Of a stretch of 27,883 nt of DNA, positions 10,891 through 19,864 are shown one piece after another. A program made the position numbers and the translations under genes. The notes under the pieces were generated by a model. The model was not told the DNA's origin, searched no databases, and was given only the letters and a program-made list of their open reading frames with translations. The stretch's first letter is position 1. Each line of letters opens with the position of its first letter. Source of the DNA: SIG440 sp045645485 (lineage in GTDB: Bacteria; Bacillota; Clostridia; Monoglobales; Monoglobaceae); contig JAZRIX010000070.1 of assembly GCA_045645485.1 (NCBI GenBank), positions 1 to 27,883 of the forward strand, given 5' to 3'.

Positions 10891-12045
10891 ATGTTTATTT
10901 CTGAAGATATAAAATATATCGGAGTAAATGATCATAAAATTGATTTGTTTGAGGGACAGTACGTTGTTCCAAACGGAATGGCTTATAATTCCTATGCAAT
11001 TATTGATGAAAAAATTGCAATTATGGATTCGGTTGATGCGAATTTCACAGAAGATTGGTTACGGAATATAAAAATTACTCTGGACGGAAGAAGACCTGAT
11101 TATCTGGTGGTTCAGCATATGGAGCCTGACCATTCTGCTAATATTGTCAATTTTGTGAAGGAATATCCCGAAACAAAAATTGTAGCATCTGCAAAAGCGT
11201 TTGTTATGATGAAACAGTTTTTCGGAACAGATTTTGCAGACCGTCAGATTGTGGTAGGTGAAGGTGATACTCTGAGTCTGGGAAAGCATAACCTTTCTTT
11301 TGTTACTGCTCCTATGGTTCACTGGCCTGAGGTTATTGTAACCTATGACAGCACCGACAAGGTTCTGTTCTCCGCTGACGCCTTCGGAAAGTTTGGTGCG
11401 CTGGATGTGGATGAAGACTGGGCGTGTGAGGCAAGAAGATACTATATCGGTATTGTGGGCAAGTACGGTGCTCAAGTTCAGACTCTTTTGAAAAAGGCGG
11501 CGGCTCTTGACATAAAAACCATTTGTCCTCTTCACGGTCCTGTGCTGAATGAAAATCTTGGCTACTATCTTGACCTTTACAACATCTGGTCCAGCTACGG
11601 GGTGGAATCTGACGGTGTTGTTGTTGCTTTTACCTCGGTTTACGGCAACACAAAAAAGGCGGTAGAGTACCTTGCTGAAGCTTTGAAGAGAAAAGGCTGT
11701 CCAAAGGTTACGGTCAACGATCTTGCAAGATGTGATATGGCAGAAGCAGTAGAGGATGCCTTCCGTTACGGGAAAATAGTTCTTGCAACCACTACTTATA
11801 ATAATGATGTATTTCCTTTTATGAGAGAATTTGTCAACCATTTGACTGAAAGAAATTTCCGCAACAAAACCGTTGCTTTGATGGAAAACGGGTCGTGGGC
11901 ACCCAATGCGGCAAAGACCATGACATCTATGCTTGAAGGCTGCAAAAATCTTACCTTCTGTGAAAATCAGGTAAAGATTATGTCGGCTATGACTGAAGAA
12001 AATAAGGCTCAGCTTGACGCGCTTGCAGAGGAACTGATTAAGTAA
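10891..12045 (+). CDS. FprA-family A-type flavoprotein (flavodiiron protein)
   Basis: This 384-residue protein has an N-terminal metallo-beta-lactamase-like domain with a complete diiron site: HMEPDH (His76, Glu78, Asp80, His81), His144 (MVHWPE), Asp163 (SADAFG) and His215 (LHGP). Residues about 243-384 form a flavodoxin domain with the FMN phosphate loop TSVYGNTKKA (248-257). There is no C-terminal rubredoxin domain, so it is the plain FprA type, reduced by separate rubredoxin or ferredoxin. Such enzymes reduce O2 to water and/or NO to N2O in the cytoplasm of anaerobes. GAAAGAGG precedes the ATG. It stands alone with its own promoter and terminator, downstream of the decayed ferredoxin-like gene. 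Confidence 0.95.
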   Translation: MFISEDIKYIGVNDHKIDLFEGQYVVPNGMAYNSYAIIDEKIAIMDSVDANFTEDWLRNIKITLDGRRPDYLVVQHMEPDHSANIVNFVKEYPETKIVASAKAFVMMKQFFGTDFADRQIVVGEGDTLSLGKHNLSFVTAPMVHWPEVIVTYDSTDKVLFSADAFGKFGALDVDEDWACEARRYYIGIVGKYGAQVQTLLKKAAALDIKTICPLHGPVLNENLGYYLDLYNIWSSYGVESDGVVVAFTSVYGNTKKAVEYLAEALKRKGCPKVTVNDLARCDMAEAVEDAFRYGKIVLATTTYNNDVFPFMREFVNHLTERNFRNKTVALMENGSWAPNAAKTMTSMLEGCKNLTFCENQVKIMSAMTEENKAQLDALAEELIK

Positions 12046-12072
12046 GTCACTAAACGTAATTTATTATATAAT

Positions 12073-12113
12073 AATGGGTATGTTTAAAAACATAGTTTTT
12101 AAACATACCCATT
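12073..12113. terminator. Bidirectional terminator, 19-bp stem
   Basis: AATGGGTATGTTTAAAAAC (12073-12091) pairs perfectly with its complement at 12095-12113 around a 3-nt loop. T-tracts exist on both strands. It separates the convergent flavodiiron and M16 peptidase genes. Confidence 0.9.
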
Positions 12114-12116
12114 TTG

Positions 12117-13379
12117 TTAAAAGTCTAAAATATTCAGCAGTTCATGTGCGTTTCCGTCAAAACGTCCGAGGACTGCAAGAGTTATCTTGTTCTTGTCAAA
12201 AACAAAGTCTATTGCCTCGGCAACGCCTTCAGGTGTTATCTGGTCAATCATATGAACGGCGTGGTCAATTGTTTTCACCTGACCGTCAAGCAACAGGCTT
12301 TTTCCATAGGCACATTCACGCTCAGAAATGCCTTCGCTGTCCATTACAAGAGATGCTTTGAACTGCATCTTTGCTCTCTCGATTTCTTCCTGAGTCAGCT
12401 TGTTCTTTTTCAAAAGAAGTATTTCTTTATTGATTATTTCAAGGGTGCGAGGGATATTTTCGGGACTGAGCCCTGCATATATCCTGAGGGAACCATTTGA
12501 TGTATATGTATTCAGCTCTGAATAAACAGAGTAGGCAAGACCGTATTCCTCGCGGACACTCTGGAAGAGTCTTGAACTCATATTTCCGCCAAAGAGAGCG
12601 TTCACCACTGCAAGGTCATAACGTCTCACATCGGCTCTTGCATATCCGTCAAAGGCTATACAAAGCTGACACTGTTCAAAGTCCTTTTTCACTGCTTTTG
12701 CCAGCTTTTGAGGTTCGATTTTCTGGTTTGAAGGGGGAGTTGCCTGTCCCCTTTTTATATTACCGAAATATTTTTCCAAAACATCTGTGATTTGTTCTGC
12801 ATCAAAATTTCCCACAAGAGAAATTGCTATATTTTCAGCCACATATCTTTTTCGGAAATAGTCAAGAAGCATATCTTTGGTAATCCCTGATACCGATTGG
12901 GCAGAACCCACTACAGTAAGGGCAAGAGTATTTTTCTGCCACATCTCGCGTTCTACAATATCGTAAATCAAGTTTTCGGGTTCATCCTCGCCCATATTTA
13001 TTTCTTCAAGAATAACTTTTCGTTCCAGCTCAATGTTTTCTTCGGTGAAGGTTGAGTTGGAAAGCATATCCGAAATAAGCTCCAATGCCAGCTCCAGATG
13101 CTCAGACAAGATTTTTGTATAGTAACAGGTATATTCCTTTGCGGTTACAGCATTGAGCTGACCTCCCACTGCGTCCATACATTCGGCAATGTCCTTTGCT
13201 GAACGGGTTTTTGTTCCCTTGAAAAGCATATGCTCGATGAAATGTGAAACGCCGTTGTTATCAGCAGTTTCGTTGACAGAGCCTGCTCCAATCCAAACTC
13301 CCGCAGAAACCGATTTGACATAATCAGTGGTTTCAGTAACTACACGTATACCGTTGCTTAAAGTAAAAATTTTATGCAA
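12117..13379 (-). CDS. M16-family zinc metallopeptidase
   Basis: A processing-peptidase-type M16 protein of 420 residues from the chosen start. The N-terminal half has the inverted zinc motif HFIEH (His46, Glu49, His50) with the third ligand Glu126 in ILEEINMGEDEP. The C-terminal half has the substrate-binding SSRLFQSVREEYGLAYSVY region. Bacterial relatives are cytoplasmic or membrane-associated peptidases of unsettled role. A GTG codon at 13395-13397 would add six residues but lies at the predicted transcription start. The TTG at 13377-13379 follows AAAGAGGTG by 6 nt and is preferred. Confidence 0.92.
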   Translation of the reverse strand: MHKIFTLSNGIRVVTETTDYVKSVSAGVWIGAGSVNETADNNGVSHFIEHMLFKGTKTRSAKDIAECMDAVGGQLNAVTAKEYTCYYTKILSEHLELALELISDMLSNSTFTEENIELERKVILEEINMGEDEPENLIYDIVEREMWQKNTLALTVVGSAQSVSGITKDMLLDYFRKRYVAENIAISLVGNFDAEQITDVLEKYFGNIKRGQATPPSNQKIEPQKLAKAVKKDFEQCQLCIAFDGYARADVRRYDLAVVNALFGGNMSSRLFQSVREEYGLAYSVYSELNTYTSNGSLRIYAGLSPENIPRTLEIINKEILLLKKNKLTQEEIERAKMQFKASLVMDSEGISERECAYGKSLLLDGQVKTIDHAVHMIDQITPEGVAEAIDFVFDKNKITLAVLGRFDGNAHELLNILDF

Positions 13380-13403
13380 AAAAACACCTCTTTTCACATA
13401 TTA

Positions 13404-13432
13404 AGAATACCCTGTTCTGCATACTTTGTCAA
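13404..13432 (-). promoter_or_regulatory. Promoter of the M16 peptidase gene
   Basis: On the minus strand TTGACA (13427-13432), 17 nt, TATTCT (13404-13409). The start of transcription would be near 13397, which supports the TTG start at 13379. Confidence 0.65.
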
Positions 13433-13470
13433 TATTAATATTTAAAGAAAATATTTTGTAATCAGAAACC

Positions 13471-13499
13471 TTGCAAAAAGTTTCTTATTGTGGTATAAT
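13471..13499 (+). promoter_or_regulatory. Promoter of the EamA transporter gene
   Basis: TTGCAA (13471-13476), 17 nt, TATAAT (13494-13499) with an extended -10 (TGG before TATAAT). Confidence 0.75.
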
Positions 13500-13542
13500 T
13501 CGTATGCTGTAAATCAAAACATAAAAGGAAACGATAATATTT

Positions 13543-14421
13543 ATGAAAAAATTTGCTGATTTGTTTGTTTTGGGAGCAGGGATTCTCTGGGGTATTGCCG
13601 GACTTTTTGTGGCTCATATGAATTCCCTTGGTTTCGCTCCCGTTCAGATCTCGGCTCTCAGATGGATTTTCTCGGCTATTGTTATGACAGTGGGAATTCT
13701 TGTGATAAGTCCAAAGAAGCTTCGTATAAGATTTCAGGATATATGGTGGTTTATACTTACGGGGATTATGTGTATTCTTCTCAGTTCCACTCTTTACTTT
13801 ATTTCCATCAAAGAAACTTCTGCGGCTGTGGGAAATATACTTATGTATACCTCTCCTATATGGATACTTGTTTTTTCTATAATCTTCTTTAAAGAAAAAA
13901 CAACCGTTTCCAAAATTCTCAGCCTGATACTGGCAATCGGCGGTTGTGCATTTGCAACGGGATTAGTCGGCAGCGGTGAACTGAATTTCAGTACATATGG
14001 TATTATAACGGGCGTCTTGTCGGGCCTGTTTTATGGACTGTACAGCATTCTGAGCAAGGCTATACTCAAAGTATATGATTCTGTAACGGTGACTCTTTAT
14101 ACCGCAATTTTTGCAGGTATCGGTGCTTTGTTTATTATAGACATACCCGCAACTGCAATTCAGGTGGTGAAAACAAGTGCATATATTCCTGTTTTGCTTC
14201 TGGTAATCTGTGTTACAATTGCCCCGTATACACTGTATACCATAGGGCTGAGGCACTGCAAGGCAACACGTGCTTCCATAATGGCGTGTATTGAACCTAT
14301 GACATCCGCTATAATGGGAACATTGATTCTGAAACAGTCTTTTACAATTTTCCAGTTTTTCGGAATTATATTTATTCTGGCGGCTGGCTTTATTCTTCAG
14401 ATTAAAAAAGATGTTGCCTGA
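13543..14421 (+). CDS. EamA/DMT-family transporter
   Basis: This 292-residue protein has ten hydrophobic segments arranged as two EamA repeats of five (about 1-138 and 150-288). Family features are ILWGIAGLF at the start, RWIFSAIV in helix 2, ETSAAVGNILMYTSPIW in helices 3-4, and KATRASIMACIEPMTSAIMG in the second repeat. DMT-family proteins export or import small metabolites such as amino acids and nucleosides; the substrate cannot be read from sequence. The start uses AAAGGAAA about 12 nt upstream. It is a single-gene unit with a good promoter and terminator. Confidence 0.92.
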   Translation: MKKFADLFVLGAGILWGIAGLFVAHMNSLGFAPVQISALRWIFSAIVMTVGILVISPKKLRIRFQDIWWFILTGIMCILLSSTLYFISIKETSAAVGNILMYTSPIWILVFSIIFFKEKTTVSKILSLILAIGGCAFATGLVGSGELNFSTYGIITGVLSGLFYGLYSILSKAILKVYDSVTVTLYTAIFAGIGALFIIDIPATAIQVVKTSAYIPVLLLVICVTIAPYTLYTIGLRHCKATRASIMACIEPMTSAIMGTLILKQSFTIFQFFGIIFILAAGFILQIKKDVA

Positions 14422-14444
14422 AAAAATCAGCAAAAATATATTGT

Positions 14445-14487
14445 AAAGCATAAATCATGCTAAAAAGTATGATTTATGCTTTTTTTG
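14445..14487 (+). terminator. Terminator of the EamA gene
   Basis: AAAGCATAAATCAT (14445-14458) pairs perfectly with ATGATTTATGCTTT (14469-14482) and is followed by TTTTT. Confidence 0.9.
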
Positions 14488-14536
14488 TATATACTACACC
14501 AAAGAATTACTCAGGATGAAGAAAGGACGAAAACCA

Positions 14537-16156
14537 ATGATTGAAATCAACGGAAAAAGTGTCTATAATGCGTTGGCAATGGGAAAACTGCACTTTCTTG
14601 ACAGAGGCAATTGTACTGTAAAGCGTTTGAAGACAGAGGATACACGTTCGGAAAATCTGCGTTTTGATTCCGCACGTTCTCAGGCAAAAGAAGAACTTTA
14701 TGAGCTTTTTGAAAAAGCACTTACCGAGGTGGGGGAGGCAAATGCACAGATTTTTCAGATACATCTTATGATGCTTGACGATGAGGATTATTACGGGGCA
14801 ATCAAGGCGGCAATCACAAATCAAAAGACAAATGCGGAATATGCCGTAAGCTACATTTCGGACATTTTTGCCCGAACCTTTTCTGATATGGATGATGAAT
14901 ATATGAAGGCACGTGCCGCAGATGTTCACGATATATCCAATCGGCTTATTTCCATACTGTCTCAAAAAAACTGTTTTGGAAACGACCTTACAGAGCCTTC
15001 TATAATTGTGGCGGATGACCTCACTCCCAGCGAAACCGTACAGCTTGACAAGGACAAAATTCTGGGGTTTGTTACCTTTGGCGGCTCGCCTTCATCACAT
15101 ACTGCCATACTTGCAAGAACAATGAATATTCCTGCGGTTATTGGTACGGGACCAATTGATATACAGCATCACGGTGAAACTGCAATTCTTGACGGGTTCA
15201 GCGGTGCTTTGTATATAAATCCTGATGAGCAAAAAACGGAGGATTACAAAAAACGCAGGGAGCTTGAAGATACACGCTTTGAACTGCTTTCACGTTTGCG
15301 AGGCAAGGAAAACATAACACGTTCCGGCAGAAAAATAAATCTTTTTGCCAACATAGGCAACACCTCTGATGTGTCTGCCGCCATAAGCAACGATGCCGGA
15401 GGCATAGGTCTTTTCAGAAGTGAATTTTTGTATCTGGAGGGAAATTCGTATCCTACAGAGGAGGAGCAGTTTGTCAAATATAAAGAGGTTGCCGAGCGGA
15501 TGCTCGGAAAAAAGGTAATTGTGCGGACGCTTGATATAGGAGCGGATAAAAGGATTGCTTATTTCAATCTTCCCCATGAAGAAAATCCTGCAATGGGATA
15601 CCGTGCAATACGTATCTGTCTTACAGATACAGAAGTTTTCAGAGTTCAGCTTCGGGCACTGTTGAGGGCATCGGCCTTTGGCAATATTTCTATAATGTTT
15701 CCCATGATTACTTCGTTGTGGGAAATTCAGAAGGCAAAAGACATTCTTTGCGATGTTATGGATGAGCTGAAGAAGGAGGGGATTCCTTTCAATGAAAATA
15801 CGGAAGTTGGTATAATGATTGAAACTCCTGCTGCCGCGATAATCAGTGACAGCCTTGCACCTTATGTGGATTTTTTCAGTATAGGCACCAACGACCTCAC
15901 TCAATACACACTGGCAATAGACAGGCAAAATCCGCACCTTGAGCATTTTTTTGACCCGCATCACCCTGCTGTTCTTCGGCTTATAGAAACGGTAACGGAA
16001 AACGCTCACAAAAACGGTATATGGGTTGGAATATGTGGTGAGCTTGCATCGGATATTTCCCTTACAGAGCAGTTTGTTAATATGGGAATTGATGAGTTGT
16101 CGGTTTCGCCTTCATATATACTTCCTCTGCGAGAAAAAATTATAAATTTATCCTGA
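14537..16156 (+). CDS. ptsI: PTS Enzyme I (phosphoenolpyruvate-protein phosphotransferase)
   Basis: Enzyme I of 539 residues. It takes phosphate from PEP and passes it to HPr in the cytoplasm. The phosphohistidine motif GGSPSSHTAILAR has His188. The PEP-binding barrel shows GIGLFRSEFLYL, DIGADKRIAYF, ARP-region MGYRAIRICL, TNDLTQYTLAIDR and active-site Cys500 in GICGELASD. It is about 30 residues shorter than E. coli EI, mainly in the N-terminal HPr-binding part. An ATG at 14516 is in frame but has no ribosome binding site; ATG 14537 follows GAAAGGACG at 7 nt and is chosen. It leads an operon with EIIA and EIIBC; no ptsH is present in the window. Confidence 0.95.
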   Translation: MIEINGKSVYNALAMGKLHFLDRGNCTVKRLKTEDTRSENLRFDSARSQAKEELYELFEKALTEVGEANAQIFQIHLMMLDDEDYYGAIKAAITNQKTNAEYAVSYISDIFARTFSDMDDEYMKARAADVHDISNRLISILSQKNCFGNDLTEPSIIVADDLTPSETVQLDKDKILGFVTFGGSPSSHTAILARTMNIPAVIGTGPIDIQHHGETAILDGFSGALYINPDEQKTEDYKKRRELEDTRFELLSRLRGKENITRSGRKINLFANIGNTSDVSAAISNDAGGIGLFRSEFLYLEGNSYPTEEEQFVKYKEVAERMLGKKVIVRTLDIGADKRIAYFNLPHEENPAMGYRAIRICLTDTEVFRVQLRALLRASAFGNISIMFPMITSLWEIQKAKDILCDVMDELKKEGIPFNENTEVGIMIETPAAAIISDSLAPYVDFFSIGTNDLTQYTLAIDRQNPHLEHFFDPHHPAVLRLIETVTENAHKNGIWVGICGELASDISLTEQFVNMGIDELSVSPSYILPLREKIINLS

Positions 16157-16168
16157 AAGGAGAATAAT

Positions 16169-16642
16169 ATGTTTAATCTTTTCAAAAAAGAAAAAAAGCT
16201 TTTGTCTGTTGCAAACGGCAGAATCATTACTCTGAGCAAGATCCCCGACAGAGTGTTTTCGCAAAAAATTCTTGGTGACGGCTTTGGCGTAATTCCGACT
16301 ACAGGGCACTTTTTCAGTCCGGCTGACGGAACGGTGACGGATGTTACCGAAACTCTGCACGCCTTTTGCATAACCACGGATGACGGTCTGGAAATATTGG
16401 TTCATATCGGTATTGATACGGTGGAACTCAGGGGCGAGGGATTTACTCCTTTGGTAAAAAAAGGAGACAGGTTGTCTGCCGGAGATGCTCTTGCTCATGC
16501 AGACCTTGAGTTTCTGAAGGAAAAGGGTTACAGCACGGCTACGGCTGTGGTTGTTACCAATCCTGAAAAGCTGAAATATCTAAGCGTTCAGGAATCCCCA
16601 TCCGCAAAAGCAGGCAGCACTGCTATGATATATAAATCATAA
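16169..16642 (+). CDS. PTS glucose-type EIIA protein
   Basis: A 157-residue single-domain EIIA of the glucose family. The characteristic block HAFCITTDDGLEILVHIGID contains His64 and the phospho-accepting His79, followed by TVELRGEGF. An N-terminal hydrophilic lead and the GDGFGVIPTTGHFFSPADG segment are typical. It receives phosphate from HPr and passes it to the EIIB domain of the next gene. AAGGAGAA lies 7 nt before ATG, and the gene is 12 nt after ptsI. In Firmicutes this domain is often fused to EIIBC; here it is separate, as Crr is in E. coli. Confidence 0.95.
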   Translation: MFNLFKKEKKLLSVANGRIITLSKIPDRVFSQKILGDGFGVIPTTGHFFSPADGTVTDVTETLHAFCITTDDGLEILVHIGIDTVELRGEGFTPLVKKGDRLSAGDALAHADLEFLKEKGYSTATAVVVTNPEKLKYLSVQESPSAKAGSTAMIYKS

Positions 16643-16658
16643 GAAAGGAAAAATAATT

Positions 16659-18239
16659 ATGAAAAAAGAAAACGGTCTTTTCAGTATACTTCAACGAGTG
16701 GGAAGGTCTTTTATGCTTCCAATAGCTCTTTTGCCCATTGCGGGTCTTCTGCTGGGTGTAGGCTCTTCCCTTACAAATCCAACAACAATCCAGACTTATA
16801 ATCTGGAAGGTATTTTGGGTCCCGGAACACCGCTTAATACGGTTATGCAGATTCTTGCACAAACGGGAAATATTGTTTTTGCCAACCTGCCAATTATCTT
16901 TGCTATGGGCGTTGCTCTGGGAATGGCAGAACGTGAACATGGAACTGCTGTACTTTCAGCTGCCATTGCATTCTTTATTATGCATCAGACGATTTCAACC
17001 CTTCTTTCGTTGAACGGTCAGCTTGCAGAAGGTGCAATGCTTTCAGGTACAGTTTCCAATGTAGTGGGTATAAAGTCATTGGAAATGGGTGTGTTTGGCG
17101 GTATTATTGTTGGTCTGGGTGTTGCCGCATTGCACAATCAATTTTATAAAATTGAACTGCCTACCGTGATTTCATTCTTCGGAGGAGTTCGTTTTGTTCC
17201 CATTATTTCGACTTTTGCGTATATCCTTGTGGGAATTGTAATGTATTTTGTATGGCCATATGTTCAGAGAGGAATTTATTCTCTGGGTGATTTGGTTCTT
17301 CGTTCGGGATACTTTGGTACTTTTATTTACGGAACAATTGAAAGAGCTCTTATTCCCTTTGGGCTTCACCATGTTTTCTATATGCCCTTCTGGCAAACAG
17401 GACTTGGCGGCAGTATGATGATTGACGGTCAGACAATTGCGGGTGCACAGAATATCTTTTTTGCTCAGCTGGCATCACCGTCAACAACCCGTTTCTCTGT
17501 TGAAGCAACCCGCTTTATGAGCGGAAAGTTCCCGTTGATGATATTTGGTCTTCCGGGAGCGGCTCTTGCGATGTACAGTGTGGCAAAGCCGTCAAAAAAG
17601 AAGGTTGCAGGCGGACTTTTGCTTTCTGCCGCATTGACATCAATTCTTACGGGTATAACCGAGCCTCTTGAATTTACCTTCCTGTTTGTTGCTCCGGTTC
17701 TTTATGTTATCCACTGTATTTTTGCCGGACTTGCATATATGATTATGCATATACTGAACGTAGGTGTTGGCATGACCTTTTCGGGCGGTGTTATCGACCT
17801 CTTTTTGTTCGGTATACTTCAGGGTAATGCAAAAACCAACTGGCTGAATATTATCTGGGTAGGCTTGATTTATTTTGCGGTATACTACTTTGTATTCCGT
17901 TTGCTCATCAGAAAATTCAATTTTGTAACTCCCGGACGTGAGGACGACGAGGCAGACACAAAGCTATACACCCGAAAGGATGTAAATGCCGCCAAGGAAG
18001 ATAAATCCAAGCTTATTCTTGAGGGCTTGGGCGGAAAGGATAACCTTGTCAATGTTGACTGTTGTGCAACACGTCTGAGAATAACCGTAAAGGACAGCTC
18101 AAAGGTAAATGATGCGACCCTCAAGGAAAGCGGCGCATCGGGAATAATCAAATCAGGCTCGGGTGTCCAGATAATTTACGGTCCAAGGGTAACTGTTATA
18201 AAGAGTAATCTTGAAGATTATCTGGCTTCTCTTGAATAG
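16659..18239 (+). CDS. PTS EIIBC, glucose/maltose/GlcNAc-type sugar permease
   Basis: This 526-residue permease has the EIIC domain first (about 1-420): SFMLPIALLPIAGLLLGVGS, the ERALIPFGLHHVFYMPFW signature, GAQNIFFAQL, and the ITEPLEFTFLFVAP motif of the sugar-binding loop. The EIIB domain follows (about 450-520) with the phosphocysteine in DCCATRLRITV (Cys469, with a second Cys at 468). It transports and phosphorylates a hexose or glucoside using phosphate from the adjacent EIIA. It resembles PtsG/MalX types; glucose is the likeliest substrate but is not proven. It is the last gene of the operon, followed by the terminator at 18289. Confidence 0.93.
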   Translation: MKKENGLFSILQRVGRSFMLPIALLPIAGLLLGVGSSLTNPTTIQTYNLEGILGPGTPLNTVMQILAQTGNIVFANLPIIFAMGVALGMAEREHGTAVLSAAIAFFIMHQTISTLLSLNGQLAEGAMLSGTVSNVVGIKSLEMGVFGGIIVGLGVAALHNQFYKIELPTVISFFGGVRFVPIISTFAYILVGIVMYFVWPYVQRGIYSLGDLVLRSGYFGTFIYGTIERALIPFGLHHVFYMPFWQTGLGGSMMIDGQTIAGAQNIFFAQLASPSTTRFSVEATRFMSGKFPLMIFGLPGAALAMYSVAKPSKKKVAGGLLLSAALTSILTGITEPLEFTFLFVAPVLYVIHCIFAGLAYMIMHILNVGVGMTFSGGVIDLFLFGILQGNAKTNWLNIIWVGLIYFAVYYFVFRLLIRKFNFVTPGREDDEADTKLYTRKDVNAAKEDKSKLILEGLGGKDNLVNVDCCATRLRITVKDSSKVNDATLKESGASGIIKSGSGVQIIYGPRVTVIKSNLEDYLASLE

Positions 18240-18288
18240 CGGAATGTTTTTGAACGGACGCTGACACGGCTTTTGGGTATATATGACG

Positions 18289-18326
18289 CCTCTTGTGAAT
18301 ACATTTTCACAAGAGGTGGTTTTTTT
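18289..18326 (+). terminator. Terminator of the PTS operon that carries the next gene's ribosome binding site
   Basis: CCTCTTGTGAA (18289-18299) pairs perfectly with TTCACAAGAGG (18306-18316), followed by TGG and seven T residues. The AAGAGG end of the right arm is also the Shine-Dalgarno of the flippase gene, whose TTG start (18325-18327) comes directly after the T-tract. The hairpin would therefore end PTS transcripts and hide the ribosome binding site in any read-through RNA. Confidence 0.75.
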
Positions 18327-19854
18327 GTCAAAGCAAAATATTTTACGCAGTGCGGCTGCCCTGACTTTTTCGGGCATAGTTTCAAAAACCTTTGATTTTT
18401 TGTTCCGTGCCTATTACTCCACAAAGCTTGGCAGTGAAGGAATGGGGCTTTTTTCTCTTGTATTTTCATTTCACGGTCTTATTCTCACGGTAGCTACGGG
18501 CGGTTTTGGTGTAGCTGTTTCAAAAACAGTTTCGGAGCAGTATTCAAAAAACCTGCAGGGAGCTGTAAAGCGTACAATGACGGTGGCTCTTGGTGCGGTT
18601 CTTGTTTTGAGCCTGACGGTGATTTCGGCAGTATGCATATTCTCGGCACAGATATCTGAATATTTTTTGAAGGAACCACGTGTTTGCGGAAGTATAATCT
18701 GTTTGTCACCCAGTATTCTTTTTATGGGAATTTCATATTGCATAAAAGGCTATTTTTATGCATCAAGAAAAATTCTGATTCCCGCATCCTCGGAATTTCT
18801 TGAGCAAGCCGTGAAAATTACTCTTATAATGACACTTCTGCAAAGGTTTCTGCCCCAGGGAATTGAAAAGGGGTGCGAGGCTGTTTTTCTTGGAATTACG
18901 GTAGGTGAATTTTCGTCATGCCTGTATCTTTTGCTTTTTTATGCAAAAGACTGCTCCCGTTTGACGGAAAGCAGTCACAAAATACCGATTATTCGAAAAT
19001 TACTGAAGATTTCTCTTCCTGCTATGACAACCTCACTTGCAGGTTCTTTTCTGCGTATGCAGGAGGATGTATTTATTATTTCCGGACTCAGGAAGTACGG
19101 ACTGTCTCATACCGAGGCTTTGAGTCAATATGGAATCCTGAAGGGAATGGTTATGCCCCTTATAGTGTTCCCGCTCAGCCTGCTGTCCTCGTTTTTTACC
19201 TTGCTTGTGCCTGAGATTTCCCGTGCAGACGGTATGAAAACAAGCACACGGCTCAGCACGTTGATTTCGAAGATTTACCGTTTTACAGCCTTTGGCGGTT
19301 TTTTGGTATGTACAGTCTTTGTAATATTTGCCGAAAGCCTTTCGGACATAGTATATTCTTCACCGCAGATAGGAAATTCTGTCCGCATAATAGCACTGCT
19401 TTCCCCCATAATGTTTTTTGATTCAATGTCTTCGGGAATCCTCAACGGTCTTGGAAAGCAGACAACGCTTCTTTTTCTGAGCCTTTCAGACTCAGCACTG
19501 AGACTTTGTATGATATGGCTTTTGCTTCCGCAGATGGGGTCAAATGCCTTGTTCCTTATGATATTTGCAAGTAATTTCTTTACCGCAGGACTGTCCTTCA
19601 CCTCGGTAATAAGAGCTGCAAAAATGCCATATGAGCTGTCGGGATGGCTGCTTCGCCATCTTCTTACTGCCGGTGCAACATATGTGACATACTATACACT
19701 GGGAACTGCAATACTGCACAGCAACGCTTTGCCTGCGACTGTATTTGCAATACTTCTTACATCAGTCGTATATATACTTTATTCTTCATGCCTTTACAAA
19801 ACAATCCGAAGCGACCTTTCATGGCTTATGGGCAGAATGTTTCTCAGCCATTAA
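18325..19854 (+). CDS. MATE/MVF-type polysaccharide flippase, SpoVB-like
   Basis: A polytopic protein of 509 residues with about 14 membrane segments, of the oligosaccharidyl-lipid flippase superfamily (MurJ/SpoVB/RfbX). It starts with SAAALTFSGIVSKTFDFLFR and RAYYSTKLGSEGMGLFSLVF, the usual first-helix signature, and has the repeat-like second-half motif GMVMPLIVFPLSLLSSFFTL. Such proteins move lipid-linked saccharides across the cytoplasmic membrane. No sporulation gene is near, so SpoVB itself is not certain. The TTG start is chosen because AAGAGGTG lies 8 nt upstream; an ATG 42 nt earlier has no site. The gene ends 10 nt from the convergent trkH. Confidence 0.88.
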   Translation: MSKQNILRSAAALTFSGIVSKTFDFLFRAYYSTKLGSEGMGLFSLVFSFHGLILTVATGGFGVAVSKTVSEQYSKNLQGAVKRTMTVALGAVLVLSLTVISAVCIFSAQISEYFLKEPRVCGSIICLSPSILFMGISYCIKGYFYASRKILIPASSEFLEQAVKITLIMTLLQRFLPQGIEKGCEAVFLGITVGEFSSCLYLLLFYAKDCSRLTESSHKIPIIRKLLKISLPAMTTSLAGSFLRMQEDVFIISGLRKYGLSHTEALSQYGILKGMVMPLIVFPLSLLSSFFTLLVPEISRADGMKTSTRLSTLISKIYRFTAFGGFLVCTVFVIFAESLSDIVYSSPQIGNSVRIIALLSPIMFFDSMSSGILNGLGKQTTLLFLSLSDSALRLCMIWLLLPQMGSNALFLMIFASNFFTAGLSFTSVIRAAKMPYELSGWLLRHLLTAGATYVTYYTLGTAILHSNALPATVFAILLTSVVYILYSSCLYKTIRSDLSWLMGRMFLSH

Positions 19855-19864
19855 GTTGTAAAAA

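Noticed and set aside
11059..11841. 260-codon minus-strand ORF inside the flavodiiron gene
   Set aside because: It is antisense to a gene with all seven metal ligands and an FMN loop, and it has no ribosome binding site or recognisable domain.
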